Assembly (NCBI RefSeq): GCF_937877005.1
Contig: NZ_CALEFV010000308.1
Location: 1 to 10,084, forward strand
From: an uncultured Fibrobacter sp.
GTDB lineage: Bacteria > Fibrobacterota > Fibrobacteria > Fibrobacterales > Fibrobacteraceae
DNA length: 10,084 bases
Reading direction: 5' to 3'
The notes beneath the pieces are model-generated. The model did no database searches. It was not told where the DNA came from and saw nothing but the letters and a program-made list of their open reading frames with translations. The translations under genes were made by a program, and so were the position numbers. The stretch's first letter is position 1, and each line of letters opens with the position of its first letter. This document shows, piece after piece, positions 1-6,321 of the stretch.

Positions 1-2
1 AC

Positions 3-2621
3 TTCGGTCTTGAAAGTGGTACGGCCAATGTGCGTGGCGCGACCATTTATGTGACTTTGGATAACCCCAATGGCAAGAAGGTCGAGGTCTACCTGTTCAG
101 CAAGAACGAAACGGATCGATACACTTACGGTAACGACTATATCTATAGTCAGCCCTACCTGTCGTCGCAGATGGGTGAAGGTGTCAAGCTGGAAATTCTT
201 GTGGAGAACCTTTCCAATGCCGAAGGTTTCGACCCGGAACATGTTCTAGGTGTTTACGTGAAGACATTCGATGATCCCACCGTGGAAATCAAGACGGTCG
301 AAAGCTCCTGCCCGAATGCGGTGGAAATAACCGGCTGTAACGCAAACTATAGCGGCGGAAAGTGGAACATCGTTGCCGAAATAAAGAACAAGAGCCATAC
401 GGACAAGATCGAGGTGGAAGAAACGCATAGCTATATCAGCGATCCGAGCTCGCTGGCTTGCTACTACGATTCGAATAGTCCGGCTTGCGAATTTGATGGC
501 GACAATGCGAAGTTCGGCTGGACGGACAATCCCTATGCTGGGCACGCGGGTGCTGAATATGAATTCAGGATTTCACTAACTAGCAAGGAAAATACGACAT
601 CCGAATGTACGACGACGGGCTCGGTGACGGGCATTACGCCGACATGCGGCTCGGTTTCCCAGAATACCATCTTGCAAGGCAAGGGCCTGCCACAGTTCAC
701 TTATGGTATATCGAACTGCCCGGATACCCAGTGCGGATACAAGATTACGCTGGTGGGACCGGAAAATGTTGATATCACCAGTGCAAGTAGCGGAAACGTG
801 AATACTACGACGGCAACAGACGTTGCGAATACCAGTACGGCACTTACCGCCGGAGCCTATAAGTTTAAACTGGAAAGCACGAATAATGATAGACCGTTTG
901 AAACCTGCTTCTCAGACGAATTCGCTGTCGAGGAACCGGGCGTGATTACGGCAAGTCCGTGTTCGTTCAACTCCATAGTCAAGGGTGCGTCGACTGCGAC
1001 GCTGACCATGTCCAACATTGCCAATGTTGTTGAAAATACGAATATAACGATTCATAGCGGTTCGCACACAATCACAAAGACGCTGTCTTCTGGGGCCACG
1101 AGCGCTACGTTCAGCGATGTTCCGGCACCAAGTGATGCGAATACCTACACGTACACCATAGACTATACTGTGAACGGGAACACGAAAACAATCTGTTCTG
1201 CTACGTTGAATGTTCTGGAAGGGCTGGGATGCTCCGTAAGTACATCTTCGATAACTCTGGGTGAAAACTTCACGTTCACTCCGACATATGGAGGTTCTTG
1301 TACTAGCGCAAGCCTTACGGGAAATGGAACGATTTCGGGGAGTGGCTGTGGCGCGAGTTCCTTTACGGTGACGCCGAGTTCTCCTGGGAGTCAGACATAC
1401 ACGTACACCTTCTCGGGTTCTATCGGAAATAATGTGACTTGTCAGCAGACGGTGACAGTGAATCCGCCGGCACCGGAGTTCAGTTGTCCCGACAATTGGA
1501 GGGGTGCTGTAGGAAGTAATGTGACGTTTAATCCGGGAAGCAGCCTCAAATATTGCAGTAGTGACTATCCTTGCGTATTGAAGATTGATGGGGTGACAAA
1601 GAGTTCCTCATGGACAGGCCCTACTTATGAATGGAAGGACGATGCTGCTACAACTTCTACGAACAAATACACAATATCGTTGAAGAATTCCTATAATGAT
1701 GCGCCAACAGAAAAGGATTGTAGCATTAAGTATACTTCGGACGGAGTCTCGGCGACATGCAATGTGACGGACAACAATGGCGGATCTGGTTTGTATGAAG
1801 GTCAAAAGATACAGTTGCGTGTATCTGATATTTCTGGAATTAATAATAATGTGAACATGGTCTGGACTTTCAATGGTTCAACTAAAACCATCGATTGCGG
1901 TACGAGTGGATGCTGGAATAATGAGATTGATGCTCCAACATCAGGAACCTATTCGTACTCTCTATCTTATAATGGAAATCCGGTTTCCGGTTGTTCTGGA
2001 AATGTGACTATTGCTCCTGTACTCACATGCTCCGTGACACCGACAACGGTAAATCAGGGTGAATCCTACAAATTTAAGGGTGTTGCTAACGTGAATTGCT
2101 GGAGTTGCACTTACACGTGGGATGGTGGCAGCGAAGGCAACCATAACCCGACCGATGAAATAACAAAAACTGCATCGACCACAGGGACAAAGAATTTGAC
2201 ATTGAGTTGCTCTTGCAATAATAACATTACAGGAACATGTACTACTCCGATTACCATAAATGCGACATCTTCTTCGTCTGCTGCAAGTTCTAGCAGTGCG
2301 GCAAGCAGCAGTAGTGTTGCAAGTTCTAGCAGTGCTGGTGGCGGAGGAACCCCATTAGCTATAACCAATACTGGCAATAATACGGGTGGCCCGTTGACTA
2401 CTGGAGACTACTCTGTGACGGCTATAGGGTCCTGTACAAATGTGCGCTTTAATTGTGCTTGGAATAGCTCTAGTACTGGATGCTCTATACAGGTTAATTC
2501 GAATAGCGCTACTACGGGAGGACATAACTCGTCTAACAATGTTCTTTCTCCGAAACCAGTTGTTGGAGATGTACTACATGTGGTTGGAACTGCATCCAAT
2601 ATTTGGTGCGCAGGTTGGTAA
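3..2621 (+). CDS. Large secreted modular protein with Ig-like repeats and poly-Ser linker (5' partial)
   Basis: The frame is open from the first complete codon at base 3, so the true start lies upstream; the GTG at 30 is only an internal codon. The visible part is about 872 residues. Seen in order: an N-terminal region of about 200 residues with several Cys, without a recognised fold; about six Ig-like modules of 85-105 residues (645-2262), each opening with a Cys and closing with Cys-x(3-5)-Val/Ile on a beta-rich Thr/Ser/Asn background; a Ser/Ala linker with a Gly run (2268-2348); and a C-terminal domain of about 90 residues with three or four Cys, ending in Cys-Ala-Gly-Trp. No catalytic motif was recognised. 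Poly-Ser linkers between domains are common in Fibrobacter secreted proteins. Inference: an extracellular or surface-attached protein, perhaps an adhesin or binding scaffold, with disulphide-stabilised modules. The signal peptide, if any, is outside the window. Codons look more A/T-rich in the last third. The secreted modular nature is fairly sure; the function is unknown. Confidence 0.85.
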   Translation, partial: FGLESGTANVRGATIYVTLDNPNGKKVEVYLFSKNETDRYTYGNDYIYSQPYLSSQMGEGVKLEILVENLSNAEGFDPEHVLGVYVKTFDDPTVEIKTVESSCPNAVEITGCNANYSGGKWNIVAEIKNKSHTDKIEVEETHSYISDPSSLACYYDSNSPACEFDGDNAKFGWTDNPYAGHAGAEYEFRISLTSKENTTSECTTTGSVTGITPTCGSVSQNTILQGKGLPQFTYGISNCPDTQCGYKITLVGPENVDITSASSGNVNTTTATDVANTSTALTAGAYKFKLESTNNDRPFETCFSDEFAVEEPGVITASPCSFNSIVKGASTATLTMSNIANVVENTNITIHSGSHTITKTLSSGATSATFSDVPAPSDANTYTYTIDYTVNGNTKTICSATLNVLEGLGCSVSTSSITLGENFTFTPTYGGSCTSASLTGNGTISGSGCGASSFTVTPSSPGSQTYTYTFSGSIGNNVTCQQTVTVNPPAPEFSCPDNWRGAVGSNVTFNPGSSLKYCSSDYPCVLKIDGVTKSSSWTGPTYEWKDDAATTSTNKYTISLKNSYNDAPTEKDCSIKYTSDGVSATCNVTDNNGGSGLYEGQKIQLRVSDISGINNNVNMVWTFNGSTKTIDCGTSGCWNNEIDAPTSGTYSYSLSYNGNPVSGCSGNVTIAPVLTCSVTPTTVNQGESYKFKGVANVNCWSCTYTWDGGSEGNHNPTDEITKTASTTGTKNLTLSCSCNNNITGTCTTPITINATSSSSAASSSSAASSSSVASSSSAGGGGTPLAITNTGNNTGGPLTTGDYSVTAIGSCTNVRFNCAWNSSSTGCSIQVNSNSATTGGHNSSNNVLSPKPVVGDVLHVVGTASNIWCAGW
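645..2262 (+). repeat. Six tandem, diverged Ig-like modules within the secreted protein
   Basis: Module-opening Cys codons fall at 645, 960, 1230, 1485, 1758 and 2028, spaced 105, 90, 85, 91 and 90 codons apart. Each module ends with a second conserved Cys before a short beta strand, for example Thr-Ile-Cys-Ser-Ala-Thr-Leu-Asn-Val, Val-Thr-Cys-Gln-Gln-Thr-Val-Thr-Val and Gly-Thr-Cys-Thr-Thr-Pro-Ile-Thr-Ile. Several carry a Tyr-x-Tyr-x strand 10-20 residues before that Cys. This is the pattern of tandem Ig/PKD-like beta-sandwiches. The modules are diverged in DNA, so they are old protein-level repeats, not recent duplications. The Ig-like assignment is inferred from spacing and composition; no profile search was run. 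Confidence 0.65.
2268..2348 (+). repeat. Poly-Ser/Ala linker with Gly run
   Basis: Twenty-seven codons encode four Ser4 blocks separated by Ala-Ala, Ala-Ala and Val-Ala, ending in Ala-Gly4. The codons mix tct, tcg, agt and agc, with a near-repeat of the form gcaagttctagcagtg at about 2282 and 2319. It separates the Ig-like array from the C-terminal domain and is most likely a flexible extracellular spacer, as in Fibrobacter secreted enzymes. Confidence 0.85.
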
Positions 2622-2667
2622 TCTTCTCTAAAGACGCAAAATTTACTTTTCCTGATTAATTGAATTT

Positions 2668-2706
2668 CCCGAAAGCTGAAAATGGCTTTCGGGGTTTTCT
2701 TTTTTA
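2668..2706 (+). terminator. Rho-independent terminator of the secreted-protein gene
   Basis: A perfect 9-bp stem (CCCGAAAGC at 2668-2676 pairing with GCTTTCGGG at 2685-2693) with an 8-base loop is followed by ttttctttttt. It lies 46 bases after the stop codon and closes the upstream transcript before the ilvE promoter region. Confidence 0.88.
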
Positions 2707-2780
2707 TATAAAAAAGAAAATGCGCCTAGTTCATGCCGAGCGCAAACACTTCCTTGAAGTTTTTCGTGTTCAATTACATT

Positions 2781-2804
2781 CGCAATTTGAAAATTGAAAT
2801 TGCG
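2781..2804. repeat. Perfect 8-bp inverted repeat
   Basis: CGCAATTT (2781-2788) pairs perfectly with AAATTGCG (2797-2804) around an 8-base spacer that is itself A/T-rich. No T-run follows, so it is not an obvious terminator. It could be an RNA hairpin in the ilvE leader or a protein-binding palindrome; the sequence does not decide. Confidence 0.45.
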
Positions 2805-2849
2805 TCGGAACTGGATAAAATCAAGACTTTTGTGGCGGTCTGACTAGAC

Positions 2850-2878
2850 GGGACAATGGGGGTGGTCCCCGCCCCATT
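2850..2878. repeat. Two overlapping, mutually exclusive G/C-rich inverted repeats
   Basis: GGGAC (2850-2854) can pair with GTCCC (2865-2869), while AATGGGG (2855-2861) can pair with CCCCATT (2872-2878). The two stems interleave and cannot both form. No uridine tract follows directly, although a T-rich stretch starts about 11 bases on. It lies about 125 bases before the ilvE start, within the probable leader or promoter area. Confidence 0.4.
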
Positions 2879-2992
2879 ACATGAGGTCATATTTCTTTAA
2901 TTTTTCACGATAAAGCAAGCCAAAATCCCCGGCATAATTGTATTTTTCTCTTGGTACCGAATGATACCTTTAAAAATGCACAAACTGCACAA

Positions 2993-2996
2993 AAGG
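2993..2996 (+). promoter_or_regulatory. Ribosome binding site of ilvE
   Basis: AAGG, within aaaagg, lies 7 bases before the ATG at 3004. This supports that start over later in-frame ATG codons. Confidence 0.65.
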
Positions 2997-3003
2997 TTAA
3001 ATT

Positions 3004-4035
3004 ATGCTTGATTTGAACACTGTCGATTGGAAGACGCTCCCCTTCGGTTATTACGATACCGATTACAATGTCCGCTGCTACTACCGCGATGGCAAGTGGG
3101 GCAAGGTTGAGCTGTCTTCTTCCAAGGACATCAGCATCCACATGGCCGCTACTTGCTTGCATTACGGCCAGGAAGGTTTTGAAGGCCTCAAGGCTTACAC
3201 GGGCAAGGACGGAAAGGTCCGTATCTTCCGCGTTGATGAAAATGCCAAGCGCATGCAGAACACCGCTAACCGCGTGCTCATGGCCGTGCCGCCGGTTGAA
3301 CTGTTCCGCGAGATGGTCCACACAGTGGTGAAGGCCAACGCCCGCTTTATTCCGCCGTATGGTCACGGTGCAACGCTCTACATCCGTCCGCTCCTCATCG
3401 GTACGAGTCCGGAAGTCGGCGTGAAGCCCTCCGACGAATACCTGCTGTTGATGTTCGTGACTCCGGTGGGTCCGTACTTCAAGGACGGTTTCAAGCCCGT
3501 GGATATGATGATCAGTCGCAACTTTGACCGCGCCGCTCCTCAGGGCACGGGTACGGTGAAGGTCGGCGGTAACTACGCTGCCAGCTTGCTTTCCCTCGCC
3601 GAAGCCAAGAAGCTCGGCTACTCCAGCACGATTTATCTGGACGCGAAGGAAAAGAAGTACATCGACGAATGCGGTCCGGCAAACTTCTTCGGCATCAAGG
3701 GCAAGACCTACGTGACCCCGAAGTCCGAATCCATTCTGCCGTCGATTACGAACAAGAGCCTGCAGCAGCTTGCTGAACACCTCGGCTACACCGTGGAACG
3801 CCGCCAGGTTCCGTTCGAAGAACTCGCTGAATTCTCCGAAACCGCCGAATGCGGTACCGCCGCCGTGATTACCCCGATCAAGAAGATTGTGGATCCGGTT
3901 GCCGGCAAGGAATTCACCTACGGTGACGGCGTGAATCCGGGCCCGGTCTGCACGGAACTCTTCACGAAGTACACTGCTATCCAGTTCGGTGAAGCGGAAG
4001 ACCCGTTCGGCTGGACTGAAGTGGTGGAACTGTAA
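3004..4035 (+). CDS. ilvE: Branched-chain amino acid aminotransferase (class IV, type II BCAT)
   Basis: This cytoplasmic PLP enzyme makes the last step of leucine, isoleucine and valine synthesis: transfer of the amino group from glutamate to the branched 2-oxo acids, and the reverse in catabolism. At 343 residues it is the length of the longer, eukaryote-like BCAT subgroup. Seen: His-Tyr-Gly-Gln-Glu-Gly-Phe-Glu-Gly-Leu-Lys-Ala-Tyr near residues 52-65; an Arg-rich substrate segment Tyr-Ile-Arg-Pro-Leu near 126; Gly-Thr-Val-Lys-Val-Gly-Gly-Asn-Tyr, with Lys186 as the expected Schiff-base lysine; then Asp-Glu-Cys-Gly-Pro-Ala-Asn-Phe-Phe and a Gly-Thr-Ala-Ala-Val near residue 284. The Cys-x-x-Cys redox pair of mammalian BCATs at that last site is absent (Thr-Ala-Ala-Val-Ile-Thr-Pro). 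The start is supported by the upstream ribosome binding site. The gene stands alone between two terminators, so it is probably monocistronic. Confidence 0.95.
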   Translation: MLDLNTVDWKTLPFGYYDTDYNVRCYYRDGKWGKVELSSSKDISIHMAATCLHYGQEGFEGLKAYTGKDGKVRIFRVDENAKRMQNTANRVLMAVPPVELFREMVHTVVKANARFIPPYGHGATLYIRPLLIGTSPEVGVKPSDEYLLLMFVTPVGPYFKDGFKPVDMMISRNFDRAAPQGTGTVKVGGNYAASLLSLAEAKKLGYSSTIYLDAKEKKYIDECGPANFFGIKGKTYVTPKSESILPSITNKSLQQLAEHLGYTVERRQVPFEELAEFSETAECGTAAVITPIKKIVDPVAGKEFTYGDGVNPGPVCTELFTKYTAIQFGEAEDPFGWTEVVEL

Positions 4036-4055
4036 TTAGACGGTAAAAATCGAAT

Positions 4056-4174
4056 ACGTCATTGCGAGGGGCGTGTAGCCCCGAAGCAATCCAAGAATTT
4101 TCCCGTGGCGTTTGCTGCGGGATTTTTTTGTGGAAATGGATTGCTTCACCCCTATTCGTGGTTCGCAATGACGT
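4056..4174. repeat. Nested inverted-repeat element (cgtcattgcgag / gaagcaatcc type)
   Basis: The outer arms ACGTCATTGCGA (4056-4067) and TCGCAATGACGT (4163-4174) are perfect 12-bp complements. The inner arms GAAGCAATCCA (4083-4093) and TGGATTGCTTC (4137-4147) are perfect 11-bp complements. The left half adds a small hairpin GGGGC-N5-GCCCC (4068-4082), and the centre holds the terminator hairpin at 4102-4121. Intergenic repeats with this arm sequence are known from many unrelated bacterial genomes. It fills almost the whole gap between two convergent genes. Inference: a small non-coding, MITE- or REP-like element; no transposase or target duplication was recognised here. Confidence 0.85.
4102..4129 (+). 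terminator. Rho-independent terminator of ilvE
   Basis: CCCGTGGC (4102-4109) pairs with GCTGCGGG (4114-4121), with two G-U pairs and a 4-base loop, followed by an A and then seven T (4123-4129). It sits 66 bases after the ilvE stop, at the centre of the inverted-repeat element. On the other strand the stem is followed by aaaatt, so it does not look like an efficient terminator for the convergent helicase gene. Confidence 0.8.
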
Positions 4175-4179
4175 AAATG

Positions 4180-6321
4180 TTATTGCAACCGTTCCTTGAG
4201 GCGCGTGTAGCGGCGGGTGCTGCGGTTGTTGCGGACGGCCTGGTGGAAGGCTCCGGGGGCAGAGAGAATCCACACGTGGCCTTTCGCGCGAGTAATGGCG
4301 GTGTAGATTAAGTTGCGCTGCAGCATCACGTAGTGGCTGGAGTCGAGAATCACGATGACGGCGGGGTATTCGCTGCCCTGGCTCTTGTGGATGGTGCAGG
4401 CGTAAGCGAGTTGCAACTCGTCAAGTTCATCGTCTTCGTAACTTACGAGCTTGTCGTCGAAGAACACGGTTATCTTGCGTTTTTCTTTGTTGATGCTGTA
4501 GACGATTCCGACGTCGCCGTTAAAGACGTTCTTGTCGTAGTTGTTCTTGATTTGCATGACGCGGTCGCCGTTACTCCATTCGATGCCGACCATCTTGTGA
4601 CGCGGAACGCCTGGATTCAGGAGGTCCTGCAGGAAAGGGTTCAGCTCGATAATGCCGAGCGGGCCTTTGCGCATGGGAACAAGAATCTGCAAATCGCTTT
4701 TGAGGTCGATGTCGATTTTGCTACGGACGCCGCTTGCGATGAGGTGCTTCAGGTGATCCTTGGCTTCTTCGGGCGTTTCGAAGGGTACGAAATGAAAATT
4801 TGGGCCTTCGATGGGCGACGGCGTAATGCCCCGGTTGATTTTTGCGGACTTGTCGGCGATGTCGTTGTCGCCAGATTGCCTAAAGATGTGCTGCAGGCGT
4901 ACGCTTGGAATGCGTGGACATTGAAGCAGGTCGTTCAAAACATTGCCGGGGCCGACACTCGGAAGCTGGTCTGCATCGCCGACGAATACGATTCGCGCGG
5001 TCCCTGGAACGGCCTGCAACAGAGATGCGGCGAGCCAGGTGTCCACCATGCTGAATTCATCGACAATGAGCAGGTTGCAGTCGAGCTGGTTCGCTTCATT
5101 TCTGTTGAATTTCCGGGTGACGGGATCGACTTCCAAAAGACGGTGGATGGTGTATGCCTTTTCGCCGCAGCATTCGCCCATGCGCTTTGCGGCGCGGCCT
5201 GTGGGGGCGGCAAGCAAAATGTTTTCGCCCATCTTGCGGGCCAGGTGAATGATTCCCTTGAGAATCGTGGTCTTGCCGGTACCAGGACCGCCGGTGATGA
5301 TGCAGATCTTGTGCGCGGTGGCAAGTCGAATGGCTTCGCGTTGCACGGGATCGAAACTGAACTTGTGTTCGCGTTCCCAGTCCACGAGCTCGCGCTCGAA
5401 GCCGTAGGTGGGCAACTCGTTTTCGTTGAGTCTGCGCTTGATGATTTCGGCAATGTTCTGTTCCGCGTTGTCGAGTGGCGGGAAAAAGCAGTCATCGCCA
5501 TGCTGTCTGATGCGGCCTGATGCGCAAATGCGCTTGAACTGTTCCAGCAGATTCTGAATCGCGTCGTCATCGGTGACGTCGATTCGCAGGTTCTTGAGGG
5601 TTCGGCCGATTAAATCATTGCTTGGCAAGTAGCAGTGTCCGTCTGAAAGTGAAGCCTCTTGCAGCGAGTAAAGAATCGCCTCTTGCAGACGCATGGGGCT
5701 GTCTTTCGGAATGCCCACCTTCATCGCGATTTCGTCGGCTTTCAGAAATCCGATACCCCATATTTCTTCGCAGAGAATGTAAGGGTTCTCGCGGATTTTA
5801 CTGACGGTATCTTGCCCGAATTTCATCCACAGCTTTTTTGCGATGGAGCCTGTGATGTCGTGATTGTACAGGAACAACAAGGTTTCGCGGCTATGGCGGT
5901 TTTCCTGCCATCGGGCTAGGAATTCTTCTACCTTCTTGGTCGAAAGCCCCTTGATTTTCTTGGCACGGAAACGGTCGGGTTCGTAGTCCAAAATGTCCTG
6001 CAGTTCTTCACCGAAGGTGTCTACGATGGTCTGTGCTGTTTTGGGGCCTATCCCTGGGAAAAGTCCACTGCCGAGGTAAGTGGCAAAGTTCTTGTTTCCG
6101 TTCTCGACGATTTCGAAATGCTTTGCCTGGAATTGCTCGCCGAATTTAGGGTGGCGTCCCCAGTCGCCTTCGAAACGCAGGTTTTCGCCTACGGAAAGTT
6201 CAGGGAGGGTGCCCGTAACGACCACTACCTTCTTGGTGCTACTATCAATAAGCCGCAGCACGGTGAAGCCGTTCTGCGGACTATGAAAGGTAATGGACTT
6301 GACGGAACCTTCGAGAACCAT
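4180..6321 (-). CDS. recD2: RecD2-type ATP-dependent DNA helicase (SF1B)
   Basis: RecD2 is a 5'-to-3' superfamily 1B DNA helicase that acts without RecB and RecC in DNA repair and replication-fork maintenance. At 713 residues this is full length for the family. Seen: an N-terminal OB-like region (1-75); helix-hairpin-helix Gly-Leu-Phe-Pro-Gly-Ile-Gly-Pro-Lys-Thr (86-95); a helical middle domain with a second Gly-Ile-Gly-Phe (189-192); a Q-motif Asp-Pro-Val-Gln (324-327); Walker A Gly-Gly-Pro-Gly-Thr-Gly-Lys-Thr (344-351); Walker B Leu-Ile-Val-Asp-Glu (418-422); motif III Gly-Asp-Ala-Asp-Gln-Leu-Pro-Ser-Val (448-456); His-Ile-Phe-Arg-Gln (478-482); the UvrD-like C-terminal Thr-Ile-His-Lys-Ser-Gln-Gly (643-649); and Tyr-Thr-Ala-Ile-Thr-Arg-Ala (673-679). 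All key ATPase motifs look intact. The start codon follows the cstA stop with no gap, and the nearest AAGG is about 17 bases upstream, so translation probably depends on coupling to cstA. Confidence 0.94.
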   Translation of the reverse strand: MVLEGSVKSITFHSPQNGFTVLRLIDSSTKKVVVVTGTLPELSVGENLRFEGDWGRHPKFGEQFQAKHFEIVENGNKNFATYLGSGLFPGIGPKTAQTIVDTFGEELQDILDYEPDRFRAKKIKGLSTKKVEEFLARWQENRHSRETLLFLYNHDITGSIAKKLWMKFGQDTVSKIRENPYILCEEIWGIGFLKADEIAMKVGIPKDSPMRLQEAILYSLQEASLSDGHCYLPSNDLIGRTLKNLRIDVTDDDAIQNLLEQFKRICASGRIRQHGDDCFFPPLDNAEQNIAEIIKRRLNENELPTYGFERELVDWEREHKFSFDPVQREAIRLATAHKICIITGGPGTGKTTILKGIIHLARKMGENILLAAPTGRAAKRMGECCGEKAYTIHRLLEVDPVTRKFNRNEANQLDCNLLIVDEFSMVDTWLAASLLQAVPGTARIVFVGDADQLPSVGPGNVLNDLLQCPRIPSVRLQHIFRQSGDNDIADKSAKINRGITPSPIEGPNFHFVPFETPEEAKDHLKHLIASGVRSKIDIDLKSDLQILVPMRKGPLGIIELNPFLQDLLNPGVPRHKMVGIEWSNGDRVMQIKNNYDKNVFNGDVGIVYSINKEKRKITVFFDDKLVSYEDDELDELQLAYACTIHKSQGSEYPAVIVILDSSHYVMLQRNLIYTAITRAKGHVWILSAPGAFHQAVRNNRSTRRYTRLKERLQ

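Larger units (their letters stand above)
2707..3003 (+). other. Intergenic region and presumed leader of ilvE
   Basis: This 297-base spacer must hold the ilvE promoter, since a terminator lies just upstream, but no -35/-10 pair is clear enough to place. It contains an 8-bp hairpin (2781-2804), an overlapping G/C-rich inverted-repeat pair (2850-2878), a small imperfect palindrome GGTA-N8-TACC (2953-2968), and a direct repeat TGCACAAA at 2977-2984 and 2986-2993 just before the ribosome binding site. A 36-codon ATG-to-TGA ORF (2733-2843) has no good Shine-Dalgarno sequence and no recognisable product, so I do not call it as a gene. Confidence 0.5.

Noticed and set aside
2733..2843. A 36-codon ATG-to-TGA ORF before ilvE
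   Set aside because: It has no convincing ribosome binding site and no recognisable product. It is kept only as a low-confidence leader-peptide idea in the findings, not called as a gene.
2931..2976. Possible -10 boxes (such as cataat at 2933) for ilvE
   Set aside because: No partner -35 element lies at a normal distance, and the region is A/T-rich enough for chance matches, so no promoter was placed.
2905..3780. A 291-codon open frame antisense to ilvE
   Set aside because: ilvE carries clear family motifs throughout. The antisense product has no motif and no ribosome binding site, and would begin inside ilvE.
3977..4273. A 98-codon minus-strand frame across the ilvE end, the inverted-repeat element and the recD2 end
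   Set aside because: Its 'coding' content is the translated inverted-repeat element, which commonly yields spurious Pro-Arg-Asn-Asp-like peptides. It also overlaps both flanking genes.
4333..5520. A 395-codon open frame on the + strand opposite recD2
   Set aside because: It lies wholly antisense to a helicase with all its motifs intact. Its translation has no recognisable domain and reads like a shadow frame caused by G/C-rich third positions.
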